Shown: piece by piece, positions 12,650 to 23,800 of the stretch
Numbering within the stretch: the stretch's first letter is position 1
Layout: the number at the start of each line of letters is the position of its first letter
Assembly: GCA_012932295.1 (NCBI GenBank)
Contig: JAAONU010000006.1
Location: 22,385,929-22,449,928, forward strand
Source: Cyclina sinensis
Lineage: Eukaryota > Mollusca > Bivalvia > Venerida > Veneridae
DNA length: 64,000 nucleotides
Direction of reading: 5' to 3'
Notes under the pieces: model-generated
Told to the model about the DNA's origin: nothing
Database searches by the model: none
The model's input: only the letters and a program-made list of their open reading frames with translations
Made by a program: the position numbers and the translations under genes

Positions 12650-13395
12650 TGCTCTGCCCACCAGATTGAAGCGAACTGAGTGGATAGCATTATAATTTAT
12701 ATGTTTGACCTGAGGCATATCAGGATTTCCGATTCTCAACTTGGGGAAAGTTCAGCATTTACCACGTAAAGTACAGCGAAGTAAACAGCCTACATGTAAC
12801 ACATGTAAGACGGTACAGACAATTCTAGCTTTTGTGAACAATATAATTTATGACGTTAACTCCCAAGTTAAAACATAATAAATGAAATTATTTTTAAGAT
12901 ACTAAGAAAAAAGACAAACTAACGCAGCCAAATAATAAATGCAGCAAGGCTGAACATTAATATGAAAATAAAAGACAATTTTATTACAAAAAATCTTTAT
13001 ATTAATCAAAAGCTTCATCTGATATTTCCACAACTGAATTTTTGTCTGAACACAAATAGTATTTAATGTAACGCAGCCAACAATTAATTTGAATTGGTTG
13101 TTATTATTATTATTATATGACGATTTTCATACCCTGCCTCCTAAGACAGTCCTACGAAAAACGGTGATTTCGGTGAATTTGACCTTCAAGCACGGACAGT
13201 TATAATAGCCTATATCAAATTACAGGGCAATTAAAAAACGGTTTATTTCTTTAAACATCTCAGTAGAAGATGGTTACTGAAGTCTGGCTGTAGTTAATTA
13301 CATCAAGCTGATTGTTATCAGTAAACGTTGTGCAAATACTGCTTAAAATATAAAAAAAGTGATGAATTCTATCCCTACACATTAAGTAGGCTTTT
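12650..13395. other. AT-rich sequence, nothing recognised
   Basis: No exon, RNA gene or transposon end could be supported. A short TTA microsatellite sits near 13105-13117. Confidence 0.35.
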
Positions 13396-13400
13396 TGTGT

Positions 13401-13856
13401 CATATAGGGATCACTTCTCCGTCGTCTGTCCGTCCGTCTGTCCGTCCGTCACAAAAATTGTCCGGACTACTCCTTAGACACTACTGGTGCGATTTCATCC
13501 AAACTTTACAGGAATGATCAGTACCAAGTGTAGTTGTGCATTTCGTCGGCATTTTCCTGTCAAATGGTTTTTGTGAGAGTTAAAGCCTTTTTATGATTTT
13601 TATTTTTAAAGTTTGTTGGACTACTTCTCTTATACTACTAATGCATTTTGTATGAAGATTGATCAGTACCTCAAATACTTGCGCATATCTAACAGGTTTG
13701 TCTTGCAGGTTTTCCGGTTGAATGATTTTAAGCTGAGTTATGGCCTTTGAATAAAAACAAAAACATGTGTTTAGCCTACGAACTGTCATATCACCTCTCA
13801 ATACTACTGTTTAATTGGCTATCATCAGGCGACACATGTGATCACTGATCGCTCTT
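13401..13856 (+). repeat. Dispersed 456-bp repeat, copy 1
   Basis: It starts catatagggatcacttc, has a CCGTCCGTCTGT-type microsatellite near the left end, and finishes gtgatcactgatcgctct. A second copy in the same orientation lies at 59914-60366 inside a USP intron. It is a non-coding interspersed element. Confidence 0.85.
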
Positions 13857-13859
13857 GTT

Positions 13860-14795
13860 TCGCTTTCCAGTCAATAATTTATAAGAACATAGAATGACTT
13901 ATAAACCTCTGGTATTTAATTAATATGTACAAACAATAACAGAATAGAAATAAAAGCTGAAATTTGAAACCCAAGCCAATTTATCTAGGACTATATTTAA
14001 TTTGTTCTAAAGGGGGATGGATATCCGTTAAAACCTTTAAAACACTATTTCACCATAAGCTTTGTACAAAATGGAAAAGCAATGGAATGTTGACAGAAGT
14101 GCGGGTAAAATAGTACCGTAAACCTTTTTTTTGTGTGTGTGTGACAGTACCCACTTAAATAATATCTAACAAAACCCCAAAAGATGATTGATGCCTTTTT
14201 TTTAATAACTATTCTATATCTATCAGTTTTCAAATGAAGTAAATCAGATGAAAATAACTCCGCAATTTAAGCTACTAATGATTTTGCTTAAAAATGATTT
14301 ATTTAGAATTGGAGAGAAGTAAATATACAGTGTAATTCAAGCCTCCTATTCACTTTAAAGATAAATGCAAGATAAATGTATTGTCTTTAGCAGGACTCAG
14401 TCCATGCAATTCTAATCATTGGAACTATGGTTTACCATAAAATACAACAACGCAGCGACTTTTTAATTTGATGCATGAAATATAGACAGTATCTCTTTTG
14501 TGACTACCAGGGTAAAAAAATATCAATAAAAAAGGTTTCAATTTTGATGTGTTTCAACGAGCAAAGTTTTCATGTTCTGTTCAGAGTAACAACTTAAATG
14601 TCTAAAACATTTTCTTTTTTATGCATCTTTAAATGAACTATGTAAGTCTATAAATTAGCATGTGCTATACAGAGGTGTACTAAATAAAAACAAAAAAGCG
14701 TCAGAGTCAGAATAACATTCTCAACATTCTTGAAAGCTGCAGCTTTCCTTTGGTTATTGCAATTTTAAATCTATATCAGTTGCAAGAAGTGGCAA
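13860..14795. other. AT-rich sequence, nothing recognised
   Basis: Short open frames occur on the minus strand (14045-14233), but with no motif or splice context. Confidence 0.3.
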
Positions 14796-14799
14796 GTAT

Positions 14800-16430
14800 T
14801 ATTTTGCTCCGTCTAGTCGTTCTGTAAAAGCAATTGCACACATCGCTTCACAATAACGCATACTTTCAACATGCAGAGCAAATGTGTCATTGTTATTTTC
14901 ACCATTTTTCATGAAATCATAATAGTCTCGTCTGATTATCAGAAATCTCTATGAGATAAAAGATTTGATATCTTGTTCCTCGGAAGTGCGAATCTGAAAA
15001 AATGCAAATAACTGCACGTTGAAAATCTACTGTTAGACACTTGATTTATTTTGTCGAGATGTCAATTCGTTCAACTGACAGCAGTTTTTTTTTTTCTGAA
15101 AATTCATCGCCTCGCGCATATCTGAAAATGTGAAGTAGACAAGCATCTTTATATGCACTTATGAGACTTGTAAACCTTGATTTTCTCAGATGCTAGACAG
15201 AAAATTCTGCAAGAAACTGATGTTAATTCTGTCTTTTTTCCTTGTTTTTATGAATTTGCTCTAATTTGTTGACAGGTAAAAATGGTATTTTCATACTGCT
15301 TTTCCGTCCTTCAAGATCTGTCTTGATGAGAATATCATCTAAATCCTCTTGCATCTTTGATATATCATCATCTCATTAAGTCACTGATGGAGGATATATA
15401 AATTATCATTTAAGGTGTTCTATGTGGCTCAAAACCAAGAGTGTGTAGGAAATTTTTCTTTTCATTTTCTTCTTGTAGAGCTTCAAATATCTGCAATTAG
15501 TATTTTCTTCACATTCAGTCATTAATAAACATAATACTGAATGTTGCACTGAACTTGATTCATTTTCAAATATGCCTCTAACTGCAGATATATCTTTAAT
15601 ATCTAAATCTGCAGTGCTATTCAAATCGTCTGTATCTTCCATGTGCATTTTGGGCAATCGCAATGCACACCTTTTGCAATATTTATGCTTTCTTCCAGAC
15701 AATTTGACTTTGTTTCAATATAAACATTTATGGCTGCAGGGTGGCGGCATGATGACAAACAGAAAACACATATAATTCTCGAGGACTCTTCAGTTTTTGG
15801 AATGTTGCCGTTTAAACAAATCCTCCTCTAAGATTCAAGGTATATGCAATTATCTTGCTTTCAGTTTTATTCCACCCCTGTCTTCTCCAGCGGATTGTCT
15901 ATCAATTCTGGTTTTAGCCTTCGTTTTTGATACTTTCTCTTAATCTCTTAGGTAAAATTCTTCAGTTGCATTAAATCTTTTGTTTGATTTTTTTCTCAAG
16001 CAGTTCTTCATAAGCATATTTCCTACATCTTTTGAATTTGACGTCATGAAGTGATGTTCAAACATACATATGTTTTCCCTTTCTTTTCAACAAAATGCAA
16101 TTCATAAATTGCGCTTAAAGATAACATATTGCTTTCGTAAAGTGAAATGTCCTGAAGATCTTCATCCCAAACAAAGATTTCTATAATACTAGGTTCATTA
16201 AATGTGTCATATAAAACCTTAACACTTAAATCTATTGTGTTGTTGGTAATAACTATGTTCTGCAATTTTTTTTTGCAATCTGAATAAATCATTATTATGT
16301 AGGAATATATATCGGAGCAGCCCTTGAACACAAATAACTCCCTGCATATTATGTTTTTTATTTCGCCCTTTAGCTCCTTTGTGAAATTGAAATCCTTTAC
16401 AGGTTTATTGGTTGGCTTTTGTGTATTCAA
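14800..16430 (-). pseudogene. Decayed protein-coding block of unknown family
   Basis: On the minus strand, coding-like text runs for about 1.6 kb with frame changes. From upstream to downstream there is an intact 128-codon frame (16430-16044, starting with TTG rather than ATG), a basic stretch with CRKYAYEELLEKKIKQK, a frame with a Cys-rich KYCKRC segment and acidic DTDD (15702-15406), then a stretch containing KMQEDLDDILIKTDLEG near 15360-15250. The 128-residue piece alternates hydrophobic and polar residues like a beta-rich domain and ends YVCLNITS. The family is not recognised; an OB-like fold is only a weak impression. It points inward from the right arm of the long inverted repeat, as a gene of a large mobile element would. 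Confidence 0.4.
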
Positions 16431-16506
16431 ATAAATAAAAATAAATTATTGGCTAAAACATTTGTCCATTATACTCACGAACATGAGGTTCAGAAAGGGG
16501 CTGAAA

Positions 16507-16567
16507 ACAAACACCATAAAATCTCTTATTATTGGGACTAATACAAACACCATAAAATCTCTTATTT
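16507..16567 (+). repeat. Short 24-bp direct repeat
   Basis: The string acaaacaccataaaatctct occurs twice, at about 16507 and 16544, followed by tatt in both places. Confidence 0.7.
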
Positions 16568-16779
16568 CATGGCCTGAAGTAAAGTACTTTTCAATTCAGT
16601 TTTGATAAAAATCCAAACAAAATAAAATAATAAAATCTTTGAAATCCCATATTTATACAAATGAAAAAGCTTCATTTTGAATTTAATGCTCTCAAGCTGT
16701 TTGAAAAAAAAATAATACAAAAACAATTCGAGATTCACTCGTACACTTGTCAATTTTTTTGTCTTCTAGAGTAGAAATG

Positions 16780-18091
16780 CCAAAAACCTTAATAAATTAT
16801 TTTATGCCTTATTCAAAGACTTACAATACCTTTACCATAACTAAAAGTAAAAAAAAACCACTTATTTATACCAATTCACTTGAAATAAAAACTTGCACAT
16901 CATACTCAAAAACTATTAACACATCCTCTCCCGCAAATTGAAATTTAAGTGTAACATATTATATATTACATATGTGTCTTACCATGTAATTTTTTTCTCA
17001 TATTGTGTTTTCTGTTATATGATCGTGGAACATATTAGCCTTTGCACAATTAAAAACTCCTTTTAATATCTATAATTTAAAAGAGGTTTTTATGCCTTAT
17101 TTTCTAAGTAATACAGTTATAATTGTTATGACAGAAATGTTTTGGATTTGTCTGTAAGACCTTTAACATGTACAAGTACAACTTATTATAACTGATTACG
17201 TCAAATCTTATAGTTCCATAATAAAATATATAGGCACTACTTTTTAAGTAGTTTTTATTATATCACCTTTTAATTTTATGTTTTTATTCAGTTAGTAATT
17301 TTATGTCTGGTATACAAAAGCACTACTATCAATAAAATACGTGAAGCTTAAATATTATTGTTCATAAATTCAATATGTGTTGAATTCTATAAGTTTACAA
17401 AACGTGTAAGATGATGCCGCCGCTAGACCAATCCAGTAGTTGTTTTACATAATGATTCATATTTAATATGCATAACAGAAAATTCTTTAAAGCGAACAAA
17501 ATAAAAGTTTAATCCTTTATGACTAAAAAAAGTGTTAAATCAGCTAAAACGGTATGCTGTGACTGAATTCGGTCAATTTGAGCAATACAGTTTTCTCTGT
17601 CTCCCTTCCGAACAAGCATTTCCAACCATCTGACTGAATTCGGTCAGATAACAAAACGAACAACAGTTGATAGTTTTCATGGAGCGAAGTTGTTGAAGAA
17701 AGCAACTTGATAGTGACTGAATTTAGTCACGATATGAAATTCGATTTAATTTAATGTTCTGTCAGTTTGTTGCATAAAATGAACACATTTATCACAATTT
17801 TAAATTTGAACCATGCAAAATCTCAAATACTGAAAATGGTTTACTTGACTGAATTCAGTCATCGTGCAGGTGTTTTAATAAGCAGCTATGATGGTTTAAT
17901 TTTTACAAAAATGTAGACTTATATTATCATATATTATTCCACAGTTGATAACATCCACAACTCTTAACTAAAAACGTGCATGATACTGCATAAAACCTGA
18001 ATAAATTTCGCATCGCAAGTACAAATTGTGCAAAAGAGAGTTGTAATGGTAGTAAAGTCGATAACTATAGGGGAAAAGAGAACAGGGTCAA
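16780..18091 (-). repeat. Right arm of the long inverted repeat
   Basis: This is the reverse-complement partner of 1318-2570; the outer tip is gagaacagggtca at about 18079-18091. Its four palindromes are at 17560-17575, 17631-17646, 17714-17729 and 17846-17861, three of them diverged by one base from TGACTGAATTCAGTCA and one perfect. No matching target-site duplication was found outside the tips. Confidence 0.75.
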
Positions 18092-18453
18092 AAAATTAAA
18101 AATATTTTTTTCCATAAATTTCTTTATCGTCATCATAAAAACAGTTTAATAAAGTGTGTAAATACTCTTGGCGTGATTGTTTTACAAACATTCTTGTCCA
18201 CTCATTATTATATGCTGTGTAAACATTATTGATGATAAAATTATATTGGAAATTATGTAGATAGTATCTGACCCCAAAATAAAAAAAAACGATCATGTTC
18301 TTTTAAAATATTATTTTTACTGAGTTTAAACTGGAAAAGCACACAGGATATCTTTTGCAAGAGATCAAAATGTATTCTTTAAGAAATTCAACATATGTAA
18401 GACGTTGTGTAATATCTGTACAATAACACAAAAAATAATGAGAATGCTTTTAC

Positions 18454-18652
18454 CTGAGCTTCCAGGTCCAGGGTTCGATTCTATCCCAGCCATTAACAAT
18501 AGCAGCCCAATAAAAAGTAGACTCCCAATCACTCGAAACGATCCACTAAAGTTGAAGAAGAAATGTAGAGTTACAACATCGGTGCCGACAGAGAACCTGA
18601 AGCTGCCGATCCTACAGCGGTACGTCTGAAGATCCACCCCCATAATAAATAT
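18454..18652 (-). CDS. 2A-like leader exon, copy 1 (5' part of a gene)
   Basis: An exon read on the minus strand: acceptor ttctaacag, ATG at 18643, 63 codons plus one base, then donor CAG/GTAAAA. The product starts MGVDLQTYRCRIGSF, runs into a hydrophobic stretch (about residues 38-52) and ends in AGIESNPGP followed by GSS. NPGP preceded by [D/G]xEx is the signature of 2A and 2A-like ribosome-skipping peptides; similar leaders are known at the N termini of non-LTR retrotransposon proteins and of some invertebrate NLR-type receptors, where they can also act as signal sequences. The usual D at the first signature position is G here. The second copy at 42892-43090 has the same exon length, same phase and about 80 percent residue identity. 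Downstream exons were not found, so the mature product is unknown. Confidence 0.7.
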
Positions 18653-19010
18653 CTGTTAGAACATACAAAAACTGAAATGACAATGCACTTGTGGCTGTGT
18701 ACTAGACACTAATTTAAACGATTCTTGTCACTCAAATGATAATAGTTTTCTTGAATGGTGTCTTGAAACCAAATGTAACATGTGAGGACAATATGTACCT
18801 CAAAAAAGTCTATAGGAAATATCACAAATTAAGTACAATTTTTTAAGAATCAAGAATGTATCAATTATTTGCTCATAATGCCTTTCTTTTCATTTATTAT
18901 ATAGCTTTCTCTCATCTTAAATGCATGCTATGAATTACTTGTAAAACAGTTTTGCCTATCAGTACAATCGTGAAAAAAGTCTCATAGAATTATTAGAAAC
19001 GAGTACTTAC

Positions 19011-19205
19011 TAAAGTCTCTGCAGCTTGTCTAACAAGGTTTCCAATTGCTACTTCTCAAGTTTTCGAACATGTGCAACATAATTTTCTTCATTCATCAAA
19101 CAATCACGTTGCTCTTATACTTTGACTTGAAGATAAAATGGAATATAAATTGCAAAGCTTGCCAAAGGTTATCTTTTGGCACAAAGATATGGTTATCACG
19201 TGATG
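19011..19205 (-). promoter_or_regulatory. Promoter and non-coding exon 1 of 2A-leader gene copy 1
   Basis: Compared with the paralogous region at 43963-44150, the conserved items are: an E-box CACGTG (19197-19202) inside atcacgtgat, a TATA-like box TATAAGAGC (19111-19119), and an exon-1 end with gttagacaagctgcag before a donor TTTA/GTAAGT at 19011. The TATA position implies transcription starting near 19085 and a non-coding exon of about 75 bases, followed by a 358-bp intron to the leader exon. Start site and regulation are inference from conservation between the two copies. Confidence 0.6.
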
Positions 19206-19441
19206 TAAATATGTTCAGATTGTTTTGTTGTTGTTTTTTTTTTGCATTCTATAAATACGTTAATTTAAAAAAATACCGAAATGATTGAGTGGCCTCATTC
19301 CTGACATAAAACCGGAAAAGTTGAGCGGTGATGCTATGAAAAAAATCTGGATGAAATTGTTCCGCATCTTAAGAAGCTAATAAAGATTAAGAATTAATGT
19401 TTCATTGAAAAACTGTAGGATTTGATTTAGTTGTGTGTAAC

Positions 19442-19446
<5 letters not shown>

Positions 19447-19493
<47 letters not shown>

Positions 19494-19536
19494 TGAACTA
19501 ACTTGGTGTTTTATTGCATTTGTAACGCATAATACG

Positions 19537-19602
<66 letters not shown>
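19447..19602. repeat. Two (AT)n microsatellites
   Basis: Uninterrupted AT runs at about 19447-19488 and 19541-19601, separated by about 50 bp. The Ile-Tyr open frame across the second one is an artefact. Confidence 0.95.
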
Positions 19603-19604
<2 letters not shown>

Positions 19605-20185
19605 TTTTCCAGCTATTTACATAAATAGACAAATATTTTTTAGTGTATTCCTTGAAACTTAGTGTGACACATATTTTGTACATGTAGACTATTTTTCGAA
19701 ATGTTTTCGTAGAATATATTCCTTATTCATGTTTTTCAGGCTGAGGTTGACGAAGTCCAGAAATTTGGACGAAACATTCAACTCTGATGATTGATAAAAC
19801 GTCAAGTTCAATGGTAAGCATGGAATATAGCACAGCTTTATGTGTTGAAGGTTTGAAAATTGATGAGTTCTAACAATTTCATTTTTCATTTCCCAGTCTT
19901 TCCCGTTTGAATATTGCATAGATTTTGCATGCCTATGTATGTCTTATCCTTTATTAAGTTATATATTTACATCAGTGTATAGAATTCCAGTATTGGTAAT
20001 AAAAAAAGAATAAGATTAACAGATTGGAGCAGAATTTCTTCTGATTTCCTTTGTTGTAAACACGTTCTTTCAAAACATTTCCACGCGGCCGTTAATTAAA
20101 GGACTGATTAATTAATTGACAAAAATAAGATGACATTTGCATCAGGTTGTAACAAGGGTGTAAAAAAACGCACGGGCATTAAAAA
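19605..20185. other. AT-rich intergenic sequence
   Basis: It separates the RRM gene from the first 2A-leader gene. The only item noted is a phrase around 19740-19776 that loosely resembles a hammerhead core and was rejected. No gene is supported. Confidence 0.35.
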
Positions 20186-20189
20186 TATG

Positions 20190-20430
20190 CATCAATTCTA
20201 CTGATTTGCGTCATGAAAAAATCGAAACAATGGCAGCCGATATGGACATAATTCCGATGAGTTAAACATTTGATCAAAGTTTCAAGAAAATGAGTTCAAG
20301 AGTATAGTTGATATGGGACGTAAATGAAATTGTAACGGACAGACAGACACATAGACAGTCAGACGGACAGACGGACGGTCGAAGGCCATTTCTACCCTCC
20401 TGCTTTGCGGTGGGGGGTTAAAAATCAGTT
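20190..20430 (+). repeat. Terminal piece of the 156-bp repeat family
   Basis: The end has the same GACG/GACAGACGG tract (about 20335-20380) followed by ccatttctaccctcctgctttgcggtgg, matching the tail at 5000-5110. The minus-strand frame across it is spurious. Confidence 0.65.
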
Positions 20431-20511
20431 TTAGCTCCTGTGGTCTTACCTGTACTGGAACCATTTGAACAACTTTGAAATAGCTTCATGAAAGAAACAA
20501 GTTTATCTAGT

Positions 20512-20828
20512 TTAGCTTGGTGGTTTCAGAGGAGATGACCTTTGAAGTAACTGTGGACGAGGGACGATCATCGATCTTAATGGCTCACATGTGCTAAAAT
20601 TCTGGTATGTTGAATACTGTATCACATTATCACTGTAAGAAATAGTAGAAATTTCCCTGACTGCAGATTCTGACAAACAACTGTGAAATAATAAAAATTC
20701 AAAACTCTTACTGCCTTCTGAATATGCATCATCAATATTGACTGTTTCTGAACAAAATGGATCTGGCTGCATTTCCTTTTCCTGCTGCACACTGCTTGTA
20801 TCTGAAGCCCACTCATGGCCTATCTGAC
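20512..20828 (-). CDS. Exon 4 (last coding exon) of the RRM gene
   Basis: Acceptor cgaaatag at 20829; 105 codons including stop, open across its length and in phase with exon 3. The composition is Ser, Glu and Gln rich. No poly(A) signal was recognised close behind the stop. Confidence 0.6.
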
Positions 20829-23800
20829 CTATTTCGTAAAAAAGATTATACCTTTGTTACATGTTTTATTCCAGTAATTTTAAAGTTCAGTAGGTATAAA
20901 CAAGACTGTATAGTGATGAGACACATGAAGCATTGAAAAGTCAAGATTGCTATAAATAACATGTTTTATAAAAAAAATCTCATTCACCTTAGACTGTTTG
21001 TATGATATACAAGGAAATTGTGTTTAGTTGACTTCTGCTATGTTGTTTGATAGGCTGCATCATTTCAAGAAGTCAAATGAGAAAAGTTCAACCAGAAACA
21101 GCAATTTTTGCTGACTAAAGTACTTGAAATTTTAACGCAAGTTCATTTCTATATATTATGTTGTATAAAATTCTAAGAAAGAATTGGTCAGCAAATCAAA
21201 TCAGTACTTGATGTTGGCATCGTAAGTTTTGCAGACATATGGAAATATTTACCAGGGACATATTTTCCTTCGAATCTATGAAAAGATATCTCTTACTTAA
21301 ACAAGAAATCATTGAAACGGGATTGTGCTCTTCAAAGTGCTCTCAATCATAGGATTTAGGACTTAGTTGAGAAAAAGTTTATTTAGCTGAAAATAATCTG
21401 AATTGAATTGGATTTAATAATGGGTTCATAAATGGATAGCAATACCTTAAGAAAAATTTATGAGTATCATTCAAACTAGTTCATATAATGACCTATTGCA
21501 TTGTAAATGCAAATCTGTTTTAAACACAAATTATTGACTTTATATATAATGTAAGCTAGAAAATTATGTATACACATCAATCTGAAAAGTAACTATACCG
21601 TAATAAATAGGACCAAAAGCTATTACATAGTGTGTACGAGTTATTGTCCGGCAAAAAATTAGCACAAAAATTTACAAAGGGCAATAACTCATTATCAAAA
21701 TTATGCAGTAGAGAGATACTGTTCTTATGCTGTGTATTTCTCCTCAATGAGATCTATCGACCTATGAAGTTTCACACTGGTACCATTTTACAGTGCTGGA
21801 CAAAAAATTAGGTATGAAAATTAACAAAAGGAAATGACTCCAAAAATACACTAAGATTAGTTAAGATTTTGACGCTTTGCAATTTTTCACAGTGAGATCA
21901 ATTTACCCACCAAGCATCATGTTGTTATCTTTGTAGTTTTAAAGATATGCGCCAGATAAAAATATGATATGAAAATTAACTAAGGGCAATAACTAAAAAT
22001 ACCAATGGGGGTTACCGATCTTAAGCACTGCACTTCTCCCATAGTATGTTAGTTATACATAAAAAAATTAAGTATGAAAATTAAAAAAGGAAAATAACTC
22101 CTAAAATGAAGTGAGGAGTGACGGTTATTCTGCACTGCATTTTTTAATAAGTTCTAACATCCTATGAAGTTTCAAGTTGATAGCTTTTATAGTTTTTATT
22201 ATGTAATGAAAAAACGAATAAGCCAATTTGAAGATTTTCGATATGGTCATATGAAGAAATAGGCCCCACCCTCAGTCTGTAAGTAATGTTTTAAGGGACC
22301 CAAATAGCTTGAAGGAATTTGATTAAGGGCCACTAAAGGAAGATTTCGGTGAAATTATTTAGAAAATTGGCAGGTGGTTTCTAAGGAGATGGTTTACAAA
22401 GTTTTTTATATAGGCATAAAGTAAAATGAGTCCCTGCGCTCTTGAGGCCATGTCTTTAAAGGCGAAAATGGCTTGAAGGAATTTGATTAAGGGCCACCTG
22501 AGGATAATTTTTGTGAAATTATTTCAAAAACGGGGTGGGTTTTTAAATTTAACAGAAACACATCGTTGCCAACGAAATAGAAAAAATTATTAAAATTGGA
22601 CGTTATAGTGGAAGTTTCAGCACAAGATGATCAAATTCTTTCACCAATATTGCTGCGACCAAAAAAGAATACTGAATATAGAATGGTTTTGAATTTTAAA
22701 AAGTTGAAAAGATTTATTCCGTATAAACATTCTGAAATGGAATAAAAAAGCATTAATATTAATTACACCAAACATGAAGCTAGCATCTGTCGTCTTGGGG
22801 CATGCATATTACTCGGTAAAGATTGCTTATGGACAGGAAAATTATATCCGGTTTTTTTTTTGGATAGATAATATTTACCAATATACTTGGTTATCAACTG
22901 AAACCCTCCAGATATTAAATCATTTACAGATACCTCATTACTAGGTTATGGAAGCAAACTAGAAAATGAGAGGGAAGGTGGTAGATGAACTTTTAAAACT
23001 TCCATACCAAGGCAACGAACATGCATAAGCCAAAATTAACTTCATCTGTTGGTATGCAAAATATCAGGATCAGTTTCCGACAGCGAGACTTTTTGGAACA
23101 AACTACCAATATATTTATATCCTCCTGGAAATCTGGAACCAAATTATTGTACAACACAGTTATCAGGCGATGGTTTCAGTATTGTTGTAAAAGGAAAACT
23201 GCTCCAATTTCACCGCCTTTGGAAGAAGTGATTGAATTTCTCGCAGGTTGAAGGTTTTAAAGTAGGAGGTCATCCATTAGTTATTTGTTGCATGAAATGT
23301 TTTTTTTTACTCTGACCTCTTCAACCGTGTTATATACATATTTGGAATGTGAATAGGATATTACAATTGATTAGGACACTCTCCTTAGTAAAACATATTT
23401 CATTGACATGACCATAGCGGCACTTGTAAAAACAAATTTCTTTACTGTTAAAAATGTCAAGAAGACAAAATTTTGAGTTTGTATTTCAGTTTGCTGATCC
23501 TGACAGGCCTAATTTTAACATATGTAATGTGGCCTATCCTCCAGACAGGAGATTATGTTTACATGTATATACTGTGATCAAAACATATTTAAAACGCACA
23601 GGAGTTTCACTAAATAATTCACAAAATAATATGTTATTAATCAGTTTTGTGAAATCGTTCAAATATGTAACTTGTTATATACTGTATCCAGGTGATTAAA
23701 ACAGTTCTTATTCGACCAAGAATAGACATTAAGATATTTGGGCTCAGCAGCAAAACTCAATTCAGTGCAAATATCTGACATACTACAGAAATGAGAAAAC

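Noticed and set aside
19498..19683. Ile-Tyr repeat protein
   Set aside because: Read-through of an (AT)n microsatellite.
19738..19780. Hammerhead-ribozyme-like core (tgacgaa, stem gtcc/ggac, gaaac)
   Set aside because: The invariant C of CUGANGA is T here and no convincing stem I or cleavage-site context could be drawn on either permutation.
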